A DNA stretch of 64,000 nt from Roseobacter ponti (lineage in GTDB: Bacteria > Pseudomonadota > Alphaproteobacteria > Rhodobacterales > Rhodobacteraceae). The notes beneath the pieces are model-generated. The model saw only the letters and a program-made list of their open reading frames with translations. It did no database searches and was not told the origin of the DNA. Shown here in pieces: positions 54,288 through 63,066 of this stretch. Positions within the stretch are counted from its first letter, which is position 1, and every line of letters starts with the position of its first letter. A program made the translations under genes and the position numbers. The stretch is taken from NCBI RefSeq assembly GCF_012932215.1, contig NZ_CP048788.1, positions 930,001 to 994,000 on the forward strand, written 5' to 3'.

Positions 54288-54694
54288 CGCACCTCTGCTC
54301 ACGGCCTGTCAGCATTTTTCTGATGAAACGGTTCTGACTATCTCCGCCGCGTTGCCCGGCGCCGGATGCCGCAGCCCTCAGACAGGACGGATGTTACGCC
54401 CCGTGCCACTTTGCCGGCCACTCCTGCGGCACATCCCTGTACGGCTGAGCGGGTCCTGGCCGCCAATGCCGTGTCGCACGCTCTTTTTGCCGTGTTCCTT
54501 CCGGCGCTGAACCTGTGGACGCTGAGCGGTGGCACAGCCCCGGATGACCCTTACGGAAATGCCGCTGTTCCCGGCAGGCCCGGCCCTGGACAGACATGGG
54601 GTTCATCACGTGTTGTGCGGACCCCGAAGTCACGCCGGGGTGAGCTGCGTAATCGTGCCTCGCCAACGGCCCGCAAAAGGCATAGTCAGGTGTT
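54288..54694. other. Gene-free region between priA and the MFS gene
   Basis: About 407 bases. ACCCCG (54621-54626) and CGGGGT (54636-54641) form a small hairpin just before the MFS gene, and a CATAGT -10-like hexamer lies at 54681-54686. I did not find a tRNA, a credible coding frame or a clear terminator for priA. An open frame (54366-54770) through it has no start signal. Confidence 0.4.
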
Positions 54695-55927
54695 ATGGCC
54701 AGATATGTCCCCCTTGCCGAGGCGCGAACACTGCCGCTCTGGCGCAGACCCATTTCGCTGCTTTTCCTGATGGCCTTTGCCATGCCGGTTGCGTTTTACA
54801 CCTGGTTTGCGCTGCTCAATAACTTCGTTGAAGAAGTCGCGGGCTTTGACGGGGCGGACATCGGCCTTTTGCATACGATCCGCGAGATCCCCGGGTTTCT
54901 GGCAGTTGGCGTCATTGCGGTCATTATCTTTGTGCGCGAACAGGTGCTGGGGCTGGCATCGCTTGTTCTTCTGGGGCTCGCCACGGCCGTCACGGCGCAG
55001 TTTCCGCAGCTCACGGGCATCCTGATGCTGACTTTCATCAGCTCGGTTGGCTTTCACTATTTCGAGACGGTCAACCAGTCGCTGCAGCTGCAGTGGCTGC
55101 CCAAAGACCGCGCGCCGCAGATCCTCGGCTGGCTGCTGGCCACCGGATCTGCCGCGACCTTCATCGTCTATTTCATCATTATGATCCTGTGGGAGCCGCT
55201 CGGGCTGACTTATAATATGGTCTTTATGGCGGGGGGTGGCATCACGGCAGCGATTGCCGTTTTCGCCATGGTGGCCTATCCGCAGTTCGAGGCGCCGCAT
55301 CCGCAGATCAAACGGATGATCCTGCGCCGCCGCTACTGGCTCTATTATGCGCTGCAGTTCATGTCAGGTGCGCGCCGTCAGATCTTCATGGTCTTTGCGG
55401 GCTTTATGATGGTCGAAAAGTTCGGCTTTCAGGTGCATGAGGTCGCGGGGCTCTATCTGATTAACCTCGTGATCAACATGGCCGTGGCCCCGTTTCTGGG
55501 GGGGATTGTTGCGCGCTTTGGCGAACGTAACGCGCTGGTCTTTGAATATGCGGGTCTTGTTTGCGTTTTCCTGGCCTATGGTGGCGTTTACTTCTTTGAC
55601 TGGGGGTTTCAGGTCGCGGCAGCCTTATATGTGATTGACCATATGTTCTTTGGTCTCGCCCTGGCGCTGAAAACCTATTTCCAGAAGATCGGCGATCCCG
55701 GCGACATCGCGCCCACCGCTGCCGTGGCTTTCACGATCAACCATATTGCAGCTGTCTTTCTGCCGGTGCTGCTGGGGCTTTTGTGGCTGGTCTCGCCGGG
55801 GGCTGTTTTCTTGCTCGCTGCCGGGATGGCTGCGGTCTCTCTGACGCTTGCCACGCTGATCCCCCGCCATCCTGAGAAGGGAAATGAGACGGTTTTTGCC
55901 CGTGTGGCGCCTGCGCCTGCGGAATGA
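54695..55927 (+). CDS. MFS transporter
   Basis: 410 residues from ATG 54695. Twelve hydrophobic segments are apparent, and ADIGLLHTIREIPGFLAVGV and MVFMAGGGITAAIAVFAMVAY are among the loops. The block TVNQSLQLQWLPKDRAPQILGWLLATGSAATFIVYFI is of the MFS N-half; LGGIVARFGERNALVFEYAGL is the second copy of the loop 2/3 motif. The cargo is unknown. The gene overlaps a MATE gene by ATGA, so both are in an operon with prmA. Confidence 0.85.
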   Translation: MARYVPLAEARTLPLWRRPISLLFLMAFAMPVAFYTWFALLNNFVEEVAGFDGADIGLLHTIREIPGFLAVGVIAVIIFVREQVLGLASLVLLGLATAVTAQFPQLTGILMLTFISSVGFHYFETVNQSLQLQWLPKDRAPQILGWLLATGSAATFIVYFIIMILWEPLGLTYNMVFMAGGGITAAIAVFAMVAYPQFEAPHPQIKRMILRRRYWLYYALQFMSGARRQIFMVFAGFMMVEKFGFQVHEVAGLYLINLVINMAVAPFLGGIVARFGERNALVFEYAGLVCVFLAYGGVYFFDWGFQVAAALYVIDHMFFGLALALKTYFQKIGDPGDIAPTAAVAFTINHIAAVFLPVLLGLLWLVSPGAVFLLAAGMAAVSLTLATLIPRHPEKGNETVFARVAPAPAE

Positions 55928-57315
55928 GCGAAGGGCGTTTTCTGACCGGCTCCACCATGGGGCATGTGGTGCGCATGACGGCCACGGGTGCTTTCGGCAT
56001 TACGTTCGTGTTTCTGGTGGATGCGGCGAACCTCTTCTGGATCGCACAGCTTGGCGATGCCCAGCTGGTGGCGGCCATCGGGTTTGCTTTTGCGATCCAG
56101 TTTTTCTCAGTTTCCTCAGGTGTCGGTCTGATGATTGCGTCGACAGCGATGATCTCGCGCAGCATCGGAGCAGGCAGGCGGGATCTGGCCCGCGAACAGG
56201 CAGGCGCAGCCGTTGTCATTGCCACGACAATACAGGCCGGCGTGGCCCTTCTGATTGTTCTCTTCCGGCACGATCTGGTGGCCATGGCTGGTGCCACGGG
56301 CGAGACCGCGGCTCTGGCTGCGCGCTATCTGGCGATCACCGTGCCTTCGCTGGTGCTGATGGCGGTGGGGCTGATCTGTTCGGGCGCGCTGCGCGCGGAA
56401 GGTCTTGGGGCCCAGGCCATGTATATCACGCTGATCTCGGGCTTTCTGCTGATGCTCACAGACCCGGTGCTGATCATCTGGCTGGGCTGGGGGCTGGATG
56501 GCGCTGCCATTGGTCTGGTACTCTTCCGTCTGGCGCTGCTCGGCATGGGTCTTTGGCTTGCCGCCGCACGCAATAATCTCATCGCACTGCCGGATCTCAG
56601 CGCCGTGCGCCGGGTGATGCCGGTCTACATGGCGATTGCCCTGCCGGCGATTGCCACGCAGATGGCCACACCTGCCGGTAATTACCTTCTCACGATTGTG
56701 ATGGCGCCATTCGGGGATGATGCCGTTGCGGCCTGGGCTGTGGTCGGGCGAATGACAGTGGTGGCCTTTGGCGGGATTTTTGCGCTGGCCGGCGCGATCG
56801 GCGGCATCTTCGGACAGAACTACGGCGCGGGCCATCTCGACCGCCTGCGCAGTACCTACCGCGATGCGATCATCTTCTGTCTGCTCTATACCCTCGCGAC
56901 CTGGGCGCTGCTGCTCATTGCAACGCCTTACGTCATCGAGGGCTTCGCGCTCAACGGGCAGGGCGCGGATATCGTGCGGGCCTTTACCCGGTTTGGTGTG
57001 GGGGCCTTTGTCTTCCTTGGGGCGCTCTTTGTATCCAATGCGGCGTTCAATGCGCTGGGCAGACCGCTGCGCTCGACGCTGGTGAACTGGATCAAGGAGG
57101 GCCTGCTCTCCTTGCCGGCGGCGGCCTTTCTGGCAGGCTTTTTTGGTGCTCCGGGGGTGATTTACGGTCAGGCGGCGGCCGGAGTGATCGTGGGCACGGT
57201 GTCTGCGATCTGGGGCTGGCGTTTTGTGCTGTCTCTGCGTGCTGACACGCCGGTTGCGCTTGACGCGACGCCGCCGCGGCCCTACCCGAACCCGGACCGC
57301 TACCGGAGACGCTGA
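55924..57315 (+). CDS. MATE-family efflux transporter (second copy)
   Basis: 463 residues, start ATG 55924 overlapping the MFS stop. The start SEGRFLTGSTMGHVVRMTATGAFGITFVFLVDAANLFWIAQLGD and the second-half FVFLGALFVSNAAFNALGRPLRSTLVNW are MATE-type. It is not closely similar to the MATE protein at 25.3 kb in the segments compared by eye. Na+ or H+ antiport of an unknown compound at the inner membrane. Its stop overlaps the prmA start (TGATG). Confidence 0.87.
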   Translation: MSEGRFLTGSTMGHVVRMTATGAFGITFVFLVDAANLFWIAQLGDAQLVAAIGFAFAIQFFSVSSGVGLMIASTAMISRSIGAGRRDLAREQAGAAVVIATTIQAGVALLIVLFRHDLVAMAGATGETAALAARYLAITVPSLVLMAVGLICSGALRAEGLGAQAMYITLISGFLLMLTDPVLIIWLGWGLDGAAIGLVLFRLALLGMGLWLAAARNNLIALPDLSAVRRVMPVYMAIALPAIATQMATPAGNYLLTIVMAPFGDDAVAAWAVVGRMTVVAFGGIFALAGAIGGIFGQNYGAGHLDRLRSTYRDAIIFCLLYTLATWALLLIATPYVIEGFALNGQGADIVRAFTRFGVGAFVFLGALFVSNAAFNALGRPLRSTLVNWIKEGLLSLPAAAFLAGFFGAPGVIYGQAAAGVIVGTVSAIWGWRFVLSLRADTPVALDATPPRPYPNPDRYRRR

Positions 57316-58190
57316 TGCCCACCTTTACCGCCCTGACGACGCTGCCTGGCAGGACGTCTGCCGAAAACCTCGGTGAGGCCATGGAGAACCTTTCGCCCGA
57401 ACCCACCGGCATCGGCGTGTTCGAGATGGAGGATGGCTCGGGGCTCTGGGAAGTTGGTGGCTATTTTACCGAACCGCCTGATGACACGGCACTGGCGCTT
57501 CTGGCCGCAGCCTTTGGCGCGCAGCCGTTTGTGGTGTCCGAAGTGCCCGAGACCGACTGGGTCGCGCATGTGCGCCGCGAGCTGGCGCCGGTCTCTGCCG
57601 GGCGCTTTTTCGTCTATGGCAGCCATGATGCCGATAAAGTGCCGCCCGAAGCCGAGCCGCTTCTGATCGAGGCCGCCATGGCGTTCGGCACCGGGCATCA
57701 CGGTACCACGCTGGGCTGCCTGCGGGCGCTTGACCGGCTGGCAGGCGAGGGGTTCGTCGGACAGAACGTGGTGGATATCGGCTGCGGCACGGCTGTGCTG
57801 GCCATGGCTGCGGCAAGGATCTGGCCCGGCACGGTTCTGGCCAGCGATATTGACCAGGTGGCCGTGGATGTGGCGCGCACCAATGCCCGCGCTAACGGCC
57901 TCGAAGACCGCATCCGCTGTGTGGAGGCCGCAGGCTTTGACGCGCCGGCTCTGAAAGAGGCCAGCCCCTTTGATCTGATCTTTGCGAATATTCTCAAAGG
58001 GCCGCTCATCGCCCTCGCGCCGGACATGTCGCGCCACCTGCAGCAGGGGGGATTCGCGATTTTGTCCGGGATTTTAAACGAACAGGCCGATGAGGTGATC
58101 TCGGTCTATTCAGCAGCCGGGATCAATCTGGTGCACCGCGAGCAGATTGTTGACTGGACAACGTTGACACTCGCCACAATTGCCCGCTGA
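57315..58190 (+). CDS. prmA: Ribosomal protein L11 methyltransferase
   Basis: 291 residues; ATG 57315 in a TGATG overlap. SAM-binding motif VVDIGCGTAVLAMAAARIWPGTVLASDID and the catalytic-type FDLIFANILKGPLIALAPD are the PrmA landmarks; AMAFGTGHHGTTLGCLRAL precedes them. The shortened N-terminal L11-binding domain (~95 residues) fits. The enzyme trimethylates L11. After the stop, GGCC...GGCC and a run TTGTTTTTT (58226-58232) may form a weak terminator. Confidence 0.9.
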   Translation: MPTFTALTTLPGRTSAENLGEAMENLSPEPTGIGVFEMEDGSGLWEVGGYFTEPPDDTALALLAAAFGAQPFVVSEVPETDWVAHVRRELAPVSAGRFFVYGSHDADKVPPEAEPLLIEAAMAFGTGHHGTTLGCLRALDRLAGEGFVGQNVVDIGCGTAVLAMAAARIWPGTVLASDIDQVAVDVARTNARANGLEDRIRCVEAAGFDAPALKEASPFDLIFANILKGPLIALAPDMSRHLQQGGFAILSGILNEQADEVISVYSAAGINLVHREQIVDWTTLTLATIAR

Positions 58191-58293
58191 ATGCCCCAAT
58201 TCGGCCTCATTTGGCCATTCCGGCTTGTTTTTTGCCCGAATATTGACAATTTTAGTCTTAATCCGGTGGGGGCCTGATTACCAGGAGAGTGGG

Positions 58294-58638
58294 ATGTCCG
58301 ATACATACGCTCAGTTTGAAAAACGGATTAACGGGGTCGCCCGCAGGCACAAAGCGCTTGCCGCCGGGTACACAGCAGAGATCACCCATGACGGGCTGAT
58401 CACGCTGACGCCAAAGCCATCACGCATTTATACACGGCTTCAGATGCTGGCTGTGAGCATGGTGGCATTTTTTGTTCTCAAAGCCACTGCGATCGCCATG
58501 ACAGGTCAGGCTGAATACCAGGCCCGCATTGATGTGCTGGCCGCGGGCACATCTTTTGAACAGGCCGGTGCCTGGTTCCTGCAGCCCGGCGCGATAACGT
58601 CGACCCTGGCACAGTTCCTGACAGTTTTTACCGGCTGA
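58294..58638 (+). CDS. Small membrane protein of unknown function
   Basis: 114 residues from ATG 58294, AGGAG ten bases upstream. The N-terminal ~45 residues are hydrophilic (MSDTYAQFEKRINGVARRHK then TAEITHDGLITLTPKPSR), followed by a single hydrophobic helix RLQMLAVSMVAFFVLKATAIAM at ~50-70 and a C-terminal stretch EYQARIDVLAAGTSFEQAGA that is helical. I recognise no domain. Alphaproteobacterial genes of this form often encode inner-membrane proteins. A 100-base gap to prmA and a terminator after it suggest a separate transcript. Confidence 0.6.
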   Translation: MSDTYAQFEKRINGVARRHKALAAGYTAEITHDGLITLTPKPSRIYTRLQMLAVSMVAFFVLKATAIAMTGQAEYQARIDVLAAGTSFEQAGAWFLQPGAITSTLAQFLTVFTG

Positions 58639-58696
58639 TCCTTCAGTTTGTGAGTTTAGTAAGGTTGCCGGGCGTTCCGGCAGCTGGTTGTGTGAC

Positions 58697-58714
58697 GGGT
58701 GTCTGCAGACACCC
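58697..58714. repeat. Perfect 18-bp palindrome
   Basis: GGGTGTCTGCAGACACCC is fully self-complementary. It lies 59 bases after the preceding stop and just before the strong terminator, and could be an operator or a cruciform. No near-copy was noticed elsewhere in the window. Confidence 0.6.
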
Positions 58715-58720
58715 ATGGTA

Positions 58721-58762
58721 AAAAAAGCCGCCCGCTCCGGTCCGGAGGGGCGGCTTTTTCGT
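58721..58762. terminator. Strong bidirectional Rho-independent terminator
   Basis: AAAAAGCCGCCC (from 58722) pairs with GGGCGGCTTTTT (58748-58759) around a CCGGTCCGG-rich loop. A-run on the left and T-run on the right make it work for both strands: rightward for the 114-residue protein and leftward for DUF1127. Confidence 0.85.
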
Positions 58763-58797
58763 TTTACAGAGGCGTATCGCCCCCGAAGTCACAAAAA

Positions 58798-59016
58798 TCA
58801 GCGGATCAGTGTGTTGTCTGCAACGCTTTCGATGTCTGAGCGGCTCAGACCGATATCGTCCAGCTCGCGGTCGGTCAGACCGGAAAGAGCGTTGCGGGTG
58901 ACGCGTGCGTCATTCCATGCAACCACGCCGGCAAGGGCGCTGGAGAAAAGGTTGAAGAAACGGCTGGCCAGAGTGGCGGAGCCGTAATGGGTGCGGGTGG
59001 TATCAAAAGTAGCCAT
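58798..59016 (-). CDS. DUF1127 small protein
   Basis: 72 residues from ATG 59016, AAAGGA upstream. The C-terminal half NALSGLTDRELDDIGLSRSDIESVA is the DUF1127 motif (L-x-x-L-x-D-x-x-L-x-D-I-G-x-x-R). The N-terminal FFNLFSSALAGVVAWNDAR is amphipathic. In other alphaproteobacteria such proteins affect phosphate, carbon and RNA turnover under stress. A sigma-70-like promoter lies upstream and a strong terminator downstream, so it is a one-gene transcript. Confidence 0.85.
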   Translation of the reverse strand: MATFDTTRTHYGSATLASRFFNLFSSALAGVVAWNDARVTRNALSGLTDRELDDIGLSRSDIESVADNTLIR

Positions 59017-59347
59017 TGTGCCGTCCTTTATCTGAAGTGTTAACCGGTCATGCCGGTGTGTGATAAAGGGCAGATAGGTCTTGCCTGAAATTTGAGCAAG
59101 GTGCGAAAACGCATGTTGGATATGCAGTTTTTGCATAGGTCTCATTATGCTTAACCATAAGTAAAGGCTAATAAAATCTGAATGTGAGCCGGTGTCGGAA
59201 ACAGCTCGCCCGATGACGGTTTTGAACCGAATTGCGCTCCGTGGACACCGGCTGCACATTCCGTGGAGCGGAAAACGAACAGCTTGGCGGATGTTCGCCT
59301 TTCGTGCTAATGCATAAAAAACGAGATAATTCGGCAGGGCGGTGCAG
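59017..59347. other. Divergent intergenic region between DUF1127 and ruvC
   Basis: About 330 bases, AT-richer than neighbours. It contains the DUF1127 promoter near 59071-59099. The ruvC promoter must also be here; AT-rich sequence around 59150-59180 and 59310-59330 are the candidate sites, but no confident -35/-10 pair was found for it. No small gene recognised. Confidence 0.4.
59071..59099 (-). promoter_or_regulatory. Sigma-70-like promoter for DUF1127
   Basis: Read leftward: TTGCTC (59099-59094), 17-base spacer, TATCTG (59076-59071). Both hexamers match four or fewer of six bases, spacing ideal. Transcription would begin about 48 bases before the DUF1127 ATG. Confidence 0.4.
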
Positions 59348-59851
59348 ATGGTGCGGGTGATCGGGATAGATCCGGGGCTGAGAAACCTCGGATGGGGCGT
59401 GATCGACGTCGCCGGCAGCCGGTTCCGCCATGTGGCCAACGGGGTCTGCCGGTCAGAAGGTGCGGCGCTGCCGGACCGCCTTTTGTCCCTGCACAGCCAG
59501 CTCACAGAGATCTTCCGCCAGTGGCTGCCCGAGGCGGCAGCCGTCGAGCAGACATTCGTCAATAAGGACGGTGCGGGCACGCTGAAACTGGGTCAGGCGC
59601 GGGGTATTGCGATGCTGGTGCCGGCACAGGCCGGGCTCAGCGTCGGGGAATACGCGCCCAACCGGATCAAAAAAACCGTCGTTGGCGTGGGCCATGCGGA
59701 TAAAAAACAGGTGCTGCATATGGTGCAGATGCAGCTGCCGGGCGCGCAGATCGCGGGACCTGATGCGGCCGACGCGCTGGCCATCGCTATCTGTCATGCG
59801 CATTATGGCGGGGCCGAAATATCCGGCCGCGTCCTGAAGGTGCGCGCATGA
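59348..59851 (+). CDS. ruvC: Holliday-junction endonuclease RuvC
   Basis: 167 residues from ATG 59348. The RNase H-fold acidic residues are in order: Asp8 in [13 protein letters not shown], Glu in [15 protein letters not shown], and the pair of Asp in [17 protein letters not shown] at the C-terminus. RuvC cuts the Holliday junction that RuvAB migrates. It overlaps ruvA by ATGA. Confidence 0.95.
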   Translation: MVRVIGIDPGLRNLGWGVIDVAGSRFRHVANGVCRSEGAALPDRLLSLHSQLTEIFRQWLPEAAAVEQTFVNKDGAGTLKLGQARGIAMLVPAQAGLSVGEYAPNRIKKTVVGVGHADKKQVLHMVQMQLPGAQIAGPDAADALAIAICHAHYGGAEISGRVLKVRA

Positions 59852-60510
59852 TCGGGAAAATCTCCGGGCGTATCGAATACCGGGCCACAGATCATGTGCT
59901 CATCGACGTGCGCGGTGTCGGATATCTTGTGTATTGCTCTGAGCGGACGCTCGCGGGGCTGCCCGGTGCGGGTGAGGCTGCTGCCCTTTATACCGATCTG
60001 CTGGTGCGTGAGGACGTGCTGCAGCTTTTCGGGTTCCCGACGCTGGTTGAAAAAGAATGGCACAGGTTGCTGACCTCGGTGCAGGGCGTAGGTGCCAAAG
60101 CCTCGCTTGCAATCCTGGGCACGCTGGGGCCGGACGGTGTGAGCCGGGCGATTGCCATTGGCGACTGGAACGCGGTCAAAGCGGCAAAGGGCGTGGGCCC
60201 CAAGATCGCGCAGCGCGTGGTGCTCGATCTCAAAGACAAAGCGCCCGGCGTGATGGCCATGGGCGGCACGCCGGCAGCCACGGCAGATGCCACAGACGTG
60301 GATGTGATCGAGCCTGTGGGTGCGCCGGCGGCCCGCGCGGCGCCTGCGCCGTCATCGGCCCAGGCGGAGGCGCTGTCGGCGCTGGCCAATCTGGGATATA
60401 CCCCCGGCGATGCGGCCGGTGCCGTGGCGCGGGCCGCAGGCGAGGCGCCGGAGGCGGACACTCCGGCCCTCATTCGCGCAGCGCTCAAGCTCCTGGCACC
60501 GCAGAGCTGA
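59848..60510 (+). CDS. ruvA: Holliday-junction DNA helicase subunit RuvA
   Basis: 220 residues, ATG 59848 overlapping ruvC. Domain I ([35 protein letters not shown]), domain II with helix-hairpin-helix motifs ([20 protein letters not shown] and [20 protein letters not shown]), an Ala/Pro-rich linker and the C-terminal domain III ([23 protein letters not shown]). It binds the four-way junction and loads RuvB. The linker is long and variable as usual. Confidence 0.95.
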   Translation: MIGKISGRIEYRATDHVLIDVRGVGYLVYCSERTLAGLPGAGEAAALYTDLLVREDVLQLFGFPTLVEKEWHRLLTSVQGVGAKASLAILGTLGPDGVSRAIAIGDWNAVKAAKGVGPKIAQRVVLDLKDKAPGVMAMGGTPAATADATDVDVIEPVGAPAARAAPAPSSAQAEALSALANLGYTPGDAAGAVARAAGEAPEADTPALIRAALKLLAPQS

Positions 60511-60525
60511 GATGGGTGAGTTCAG

Positions 60526-61554
60526 ATGAGCGATATTGATCCTACCGTGCGCCCCGATCCGCTGCCCGAAGACAGTGATCGTGCGCTGCGTCCGCAGATG
60601 CTGGACGAATTTGTGGGCCAGGCCGAGGCGCGGGCCAATCTGCGGGTGTTTATCCAGTCTGCCCGGCAGCGCGGCGAGGCGATGGATCACACGCTTTTTC
60701 ACGGCCCGCCGGGGCTTGGCAAGACCACGCTGGCGCAGATCATGGCGCGTGAGCTTGGCGTGAATTTCCGCATGACGTCCGGGCCGGTGCTGGCGCGTGC
60801 CGGGGATCTTGCCGCGATCCTGACCAATCTCGAGGCCCGCGACGTGCTCTTTATCGACGAGATCCACCGGCTGAACCCGGTGGTCGAAGAGGTGCTCTAT
60901 CCCGCGCTGGAGGATTTCGAGCTTGATCTGGTGATCGGTGAGGGGCCCGCTGCACGCACGGTGCGCATTGAGCTGCAGCCTTTCACGCTGGTGGGGGCGA
61001 CGACTCGTATGGGGCTCCTGACCACGCCGCTGCGCGACCGGTTCGGCATTCCAACACGGTTGCAGTTTTACACCGAAGACGAGCTTTTCATCATCGTGGA
61101 ACGCAACGCCCGCAAGCTTGGCGCACCCGCGGATGAGGGTGGCGCGCGCGAGATAGCCCGCCGGGCGCGTGGCACGCCGCGGATCGCCGGGCGGCTGTTG
61201 CGGCGGGTGGTGGATTTCGCAGTGGTCGAAGGCGACGGAAGGGTCACCAAAGAGCTGGCTGATATGGCGCTGACGCGGCTCGGCGTGGATCAGCTCGGGC
61301 TCGACGGGGCGGACCGGCGCTATCTGACGCTGATTGCAGAGAACTACGCCGGCGGGCCGGTGGGCATTGAGACGCTGGGTGCGGCGCTGAGCGAGAGCCG
61401 CGATGCGCTGGAAGAGGTGATTGAGCCCTTTTTGCTGCAACAGGGGTTCATACAGCGGACACCGCGCGGGCGGATGCTGGCGCAGAAAGCCTGGACGCAT
61501 CTGGGGATGGCCGCCCCGGGGCCTGCGCCCGATCTTTTTGGCGGGCCGGGCTGA
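60526..61554 (+). CDS. ruvB: Holliday-junction branch-migration ATPase RuvB
   Basis: 342 residues, ATG 60526. Walker [12 protein letters not shown], Walker [11 protein letters not shown], sensor/arginine-finger [20 protein letters not shown], and the winged-helix C-terminal [16 protein letters not shown]. It drives branch migration in the RuvAB complex. Fifteen bases follow the ruvA stop. Confidence 0.96.
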   Translation: MSDIDPTVRPDPLPEDSDRALRPQMLDEFVGQAEARANLRVFIQSARQRGEAMDHTLFHGPPGLGKTTLAQIMARELGVNFRMTSGPVLARAGDLAAILTNLEARDVLFIDEIHRLNPVVEEVLYPALEDFELDLVIGEGPAARTVRIELQPFTLVGATTRMGLLTTPLRDRFGIPTRLQFYTEDELFIIVERNARKLGAPADEGGAREIARRARGTPRIAGRLLRRVVDFAVVEGDGRVTKELADMALTRLGVDQLGLDGADRRYLTLIAENYAGGPVGIETLGAALSESRDALEEVIEPFLLQQGFIQRTPRGRMLAQKAWTHLGMAAPGPAPDLFGGPG

Positions 61555-61594
61555 TGCAGCAGGCGAGAGACAACAGCGCCGGACGAGGGAACTG

Positions 61595-62218
61595 ATGGAC
61601 GCGGACGAGGTCGAGGCACTCTTCACCCGCAGCGACGGCAGCTTTGCCTTTGCACGCTGGGGCCGGCCTGTGGCCCCGGTGATTTTCGGAGTGACAGATG
61701 AAACGCTGGCGGTCGTGAAAGGGGCGCTGGAGGCCGTCATGGTGCTGAGCGGGCACCAGATGCTGGAGACGGACCCCGAGCTTGGCAGCAATATGATGGT
61801 GTTCTTCTTTTCGGACTGGGACGAGTTGCCCCAGGTGCCGGGGCTCGACCGCCTGGTCAATGATCTGGTGCCGCTGGTGGGCCGGCTGAAAGAGCAGGAG
61901 GCCAATCAGTACCGGGTGTTTCATTTCGACGGGCAGGGCGCCATCAAAGCCTGTTTCGTGTTTTTGCGTATGGACGAACACCTCAGTGCGGTGCCGGCAG
62001 AGACCCTGGCGCTCAGCCAGGTGGTGCAGTCAGTGCTGTTGTGGTCGGATCTGGCGTTCCGTGACCGCTCGCCACTGGCCGTGTCCGGCGAAAAGACCAT
62101 TCTGCGCCCTGATATTGCGGCGCTGATCCGGGCGGCTTACGATCCGGCGATCCCGTCTGCGGCAACCGATCCTGGCCTCGCGCTGCGTCTCGCCGCCCGG
62201 GTGGGACTTTTGCAATGA
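61595..62218 (+). CDS. Conserved hypothetical protein between ruvB and ybgC
   Basis: 207 residues from ATG 61595, with GAGGGA upstream. I do not recognise a domain. The chain is soluble with alternating helices and strands: FAFARWGRPVAPVIFGVTDETLAVVKGALEAV, MVFFFSDWDELPQVPGLDRLV, RVFHFDGQGAIKACFVFLRMDE and VVQSVLLWSD, ending in a helical Ala-rich tail. The next ATG overlaps its stop by ATGA. Location suggests membrane-envelope or DNA-repair linkage, without evidence. A low-level flavoprotein or lipocalin-like fold cannot be excluded. Confidence 0.65.
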   Translation: MDADEVEALFTRSDGSFAFARWGRPVAPVIFGVTDETLAVVKGALEAVMVLSGHQMLETDPELGSNMMVFFFSDWDELPQVPGLDRLVNDLVPLVGRLKEQEANQYRVFHFDGQGAIKACFVFLRMDEHLSAVPAETLALSQVVQSVLLWSDLAFRDRSPLAVSGEKTILRPDIAALIRAAYDPAIPSAATDPGLALRLAARVGLLQ

Positions 62219-62568
62219 GCCTGCCTGAGCCTTTGAGCTTTGCCCGCGACTGGCAGGCGGCCTGGAACAGTCACGACCTCGACCGTGTTCTGGCCAGATA
62301 CACCGACGATATCCGGTTCCGCTCAAGCAAGGCGCAGACGCTGGTGGGGCGGGGGCTGATTGAGGGTAAAGACGCGCTGCGCGACTACTGGCGTCAGGCG
62401 CTGGAGGCGCAGCCGACGCTGGCCTTCCGGGTGCAGGATGTATTCGGAGGGTATCAGATGATTGTCATTACCTACCTCAATCACCGCGATGTGCTGGCTG
62501 CGGAGACGCTTTATTTCAACGAGGAGGGGCTCGTTTACCGCGCCGCCGCCTCGCACCGGGATATCTGA
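62215..62568 (+). CDS. NTF2-like protein of the ruv-tol gene cluster
   Basis: 117 residues, ATG 62215. The NTF2/SnoaL-type pattern is FARDWQAAWNSHDLDRVLARYTDDIRFRS...GRGLIEGKDALRDYWRQAL, then AFRVQDVFGGYQMIVITYLNH and AAETLYFNEEGLVYRAAASH. Compared with the NTF2-like protein at 47.7 kb it is shorter and shares only the first helix pattern by eye. Function unknown. Confidence 0.75.
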   Translation: MSLPEPLSFARDWQAAWNSHDLDRVLARYTDDIRFRSSKAQTLVGRGLIEGKDALRDYWRQALEAQPTLAFRVQDVFGGYQMIVITYLNHRDVLAAETLYFNEEGLVYRAAASHRDI

Positions 62569-62572
62569 GCCG

Positions 62573-62968
62573 ATGCATCGTTTCGAGGTCCGGGTTTATT
62601 ACGAAGACACCGACATGGCGGGCATCGTCTATTATGCCAATTATCTGCGCTTCATTGAGCGCGCGCGCAGCGACTGGGTGCGCGAGGCCGGTATCGACCA
62701 GCTGGCGATGAAGGTGCAGGGCCTCGTGTTCGCGGTGCGCCGGGTTGAGGCGGATTACCTGCTGCCTGCGGTTTTCGACGATCAGCTTGAGGTACAGACC
62801 ACCATCTCGCAAATGACACCGGCGCGCATGATCATGGCGCAGAAAGTCTGGCGGGGTGATGCCCTGCTTTTTCAGGCCGACGTGACGATTGTCTGCATCG
62901 GAGCAGGTGGAAAACCGGCGCGTTTGCCAGCAGAACTCCGCTTACTGCCTGTCACGCCACCCACCTGA
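62573..62968 (+). CDS. ybgC: Tol-Pal-associated acyl-CoA thioesterase
   Basis: 131 residues from ATG 62573. The hot-dog-fold catalytic string YYEDTDMAGIVYYANYLRFIERARSDW contains the Asp of the 4-hydroxybenzoyl-CoA thioesterase family. YbgC hydrolyses acyl-CoA and is encoded with tol-pal in many Gram-negative bacteria. It precedes tolQ by 98 bases. Confidence 0.93.
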   Translation: MHRFEVRVYYEDTDMAGIVYYANYLRFIERARSDWVREAGIDQLAMKVQGLVFAVRRVEADYLLPAVFDDQLEVQTTISQMTPARMIMAQKVWRGDALLFQADVTIVCIGAGGKPARLPAELRLLPVTPPT

Positions 62969-63066
62969 CAGCATAGTGATAGCAATCTGTCTTGCGCTGG
63001 GTTAGGGTCCTGAGACAATGGAGCCGGAAAACCGGCCCACGGCGGTATTGAGCAAAGAGCAGGCAT

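Noticed and set aside
54366-54770. Plus-strand frame between priA and the MFS gene
   Set aside because: No ribosome-binding site; runs into the MFS coding region in a different frame; no family features.
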